Origin: an uncultured Pelagibacteraceae bacterium | GTDB lineage: Bacteria > Pseudomonadota > Alphaproteobacteria > Pelagibacterales > Pelagibacteraceae | Length of the DNA stretch: 64,000 nucleotides | NCBI GenBank assembly: GCA_902631265.1 | Contig: CACOXX010000001.1 | Coordinates: 1 to 64,000 of the forward strand | Direction of reading: 5' to 3' | In this document: in pieces, positions 62,791-64,000 of the stretch | Position numbering within the stretch: the stretch's first letter is position 1 | How the letters are laid out: each line of letters begins with the position of its first letter | The notes under the pieces: model-generated | What the model was told of the DNA's origin: nothing | The model's database searches: none | What the model saw: only the letters and a program-made list of their open reading frames with translations | Made by a program: the position numbers and the translations under genes

Positions 62791-64000
62791 TTACTTTTTG
62801 CTAACTTTTTTTGCTTTTTTTTTAATTGGGGCTTTTTTTGGTTTCTTTTCAGATGTCTTAGGCTTCTTTTCAGTGACATCAGTAGATGATTTGACTTTTA
62901 GATTTTTTTCGTTTTCTTCTTTTAAAATTTTCTCTGCTTCTGATTTATCAATTTCTTTGACAGTTTTTTTAGCCTTTGATTTGATAAAATCAATTATCTT
63001 TTGTTCATAAATATTACCTCGTAATGAAGCTGCAGCTTCAGGATTTTTTTGATAATAATCCATTACAAGTTTTTCTTGTCCAGGCATCATACCAATTTGT
63101 TTTTGAATTTCAGATTGAATCTCTAGATTTTCAACTTTAATATTATTTTCTTCACCAATTTGATTAAGGATTAAGCCAAGTTTAATTCTTTTTTTTGCGT
63201 TTTTTAAATTTGTGCTTTTGTTTTTCTCTATTGTCTCTTTATCAAGACCTTGATTAAGAATGTTTAATTCTTGATCAATTAATGTACTTGGGATCTCATC
63301 AATTTTAAAATTTTCAATCTCCTCTAAAATTTGATTTTTTGAAATTTGATCTAGAGAATTTTTATATTGATCATTTAATTGTTTTGAAACTAGGTTTTTT
63401 AAATCATTTAAATCTTTAGCTCCAAGTTTTTTTGCAAACTCATTGTCAATAGGTAAAGGCTTGTGTTTCTTTACCGAAATAATCTTGCACATGAATGTTG
63501 CTTTTTTTCCAACTAACTCCTTTTCTGGAAAAATTTCTGGTAAAACTGCTTCAACTTTTATTTCCTCATCTTTTTTTGCTTTTAATAATTGTTTATCAAA
63601 ACCTTTTATGAATAAATCTTTTCCTAACTCTAATTGTGTGTTTTTACCTTCACTTCCTTTAAATTCTTTTCCATCTACAGTTGCTTTGTAATCAAATGTA
63701 ACTAAATCACCTTCATTAGCAACCTTTGCTGCATCAACTTCAACAAAATTTTTTTGATTTGATGCAATTTCCTTAATTCTTTTGTCTGTCTCTTCTTTAG
63801 ACAAATTTACTTTATATTCTTTAAATTTGATATTATCTAAAGTATTTAATTTTACTTTAGGCATCTCTGTAACGCTAATTACATATTCAAGATCTTTGCC
63901 TTCTCCAAATTGTTTTAAATCAATCTTGGGCTGAAGCGCAGGTTTAATTTTCTTTTCATCTAATGCTTTAGTGGTAGTTTCTTTTAAAATTTTATCTATA
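62791..64000 (-). CDS. tig: Trigger factor (N-terminus beyond window end)
   Basis: Track starts at 63864, but the frame stays open to 64000: ...IDKILKETTTKALDEKKIKPALQPKIDLKQFGEGKDLEYVISVTEMPKVKL..., i.e. ribosome-binding domain then FKBP domain GDLVTFDYKATVDGKEFKGSEGKN. Confidence 0.95.
   Translation of the reverse strand, partial: IDKILKETTTKALDEKKIKPALQPKIDLKQFGEGKDLEYVISVTEMPKVKLNTLDNIKFKEYKVNLSKEETDKRIKEIASNQKNFVEVDAAKVANEGDLVTFDYKATVDGKEFKGSEGKNTQLELGKDLFIKGFDKQLLKAKKDEEIKVEAVLPEIFPEKELVGKKATFMCKIISVKKHKPLPIDNEFAKKLGAKDLNDLKNLVSKQLNDQYKNSLDQISKNQILEEIENFKIDEIPSTLIDQELNILNQGLDKETIEKNKSTNLKNAKKRIKLGLILNQIGEENNIKVENLEIQSEIQKQIGMMPGQEKLVMDYYQKNPEAAASLRGNIYEQKIIDFIKSKAKKTVKEIDKSEAEKILKEENEKNLKVKSSTDVTEKKPKTSEKKPKKAPIKKKAKKVSKK

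Noticed and set aside
1-64000. CRISPR arrays, IS elements, prophage or defence islands
   Set aside because: No regularly spaced repeats, transposase/integrase motifs or defence-gene clusters seen on reading; nearly every base is assigned to conserved core genes.

Overview
The window is a very AT-rich, densely packed alphaproteobacterial chromosome segment. Its gene content, compactness and NtrYX-only signalling fit the SAR11/Pelagibacter lineage (inferred from sequence character, no search run). It is almost entirely housekeeping: trkH(partial)-trkA-ntrX-ntrY; ispDF-pgpA-cinA(C-terminal type); ratA/coq10-lipA-ftsB-eno-kdsA-pyrG-secG-tpiA; ppiD-like-trpEGDC-lexA-gltX; an lpx/bam/isoprenoid/translation block (lpxB-lpxI-lpxA-lpxD-fabZ-skp-bamA-dxr-cdsA-uppS-frr-tsf-rpsB); dnaE-lolD-lolC-proS-DUF1467-rnj-coaX-birA; the complete 14-gene nuoA-N operon; tRNA-Asp and tRNA-Val; a TPR/glycosyltransferase-like gene; lon-clpX-clpP-tig(partial). 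I found no CRISPR array, transposon, prophage or obvious novel multigene system. The best leads are: (1) a perfect 17-bp palindrome containing TGATAATnATTATCA, the classic Fur-family 7-1-7 operator, upstream of nuoA; (2) an alphaproteobacterial SOS box (GAAC-N7-GAAC) at lexA; (3) a structured rpsB leader; (4) an NtrX whose AAA+ domain lacks GAFTGA, paired with an NtrY that appears to lack a PAS domain; (5) a TPR-glycosyltransferase gene where hupB usually sits, next to two tRNAs; (6) several precise deletions from otherwise conserved gene strings (pdh, pyrH, rseP and others) and a fabZ/lpxD order swap.
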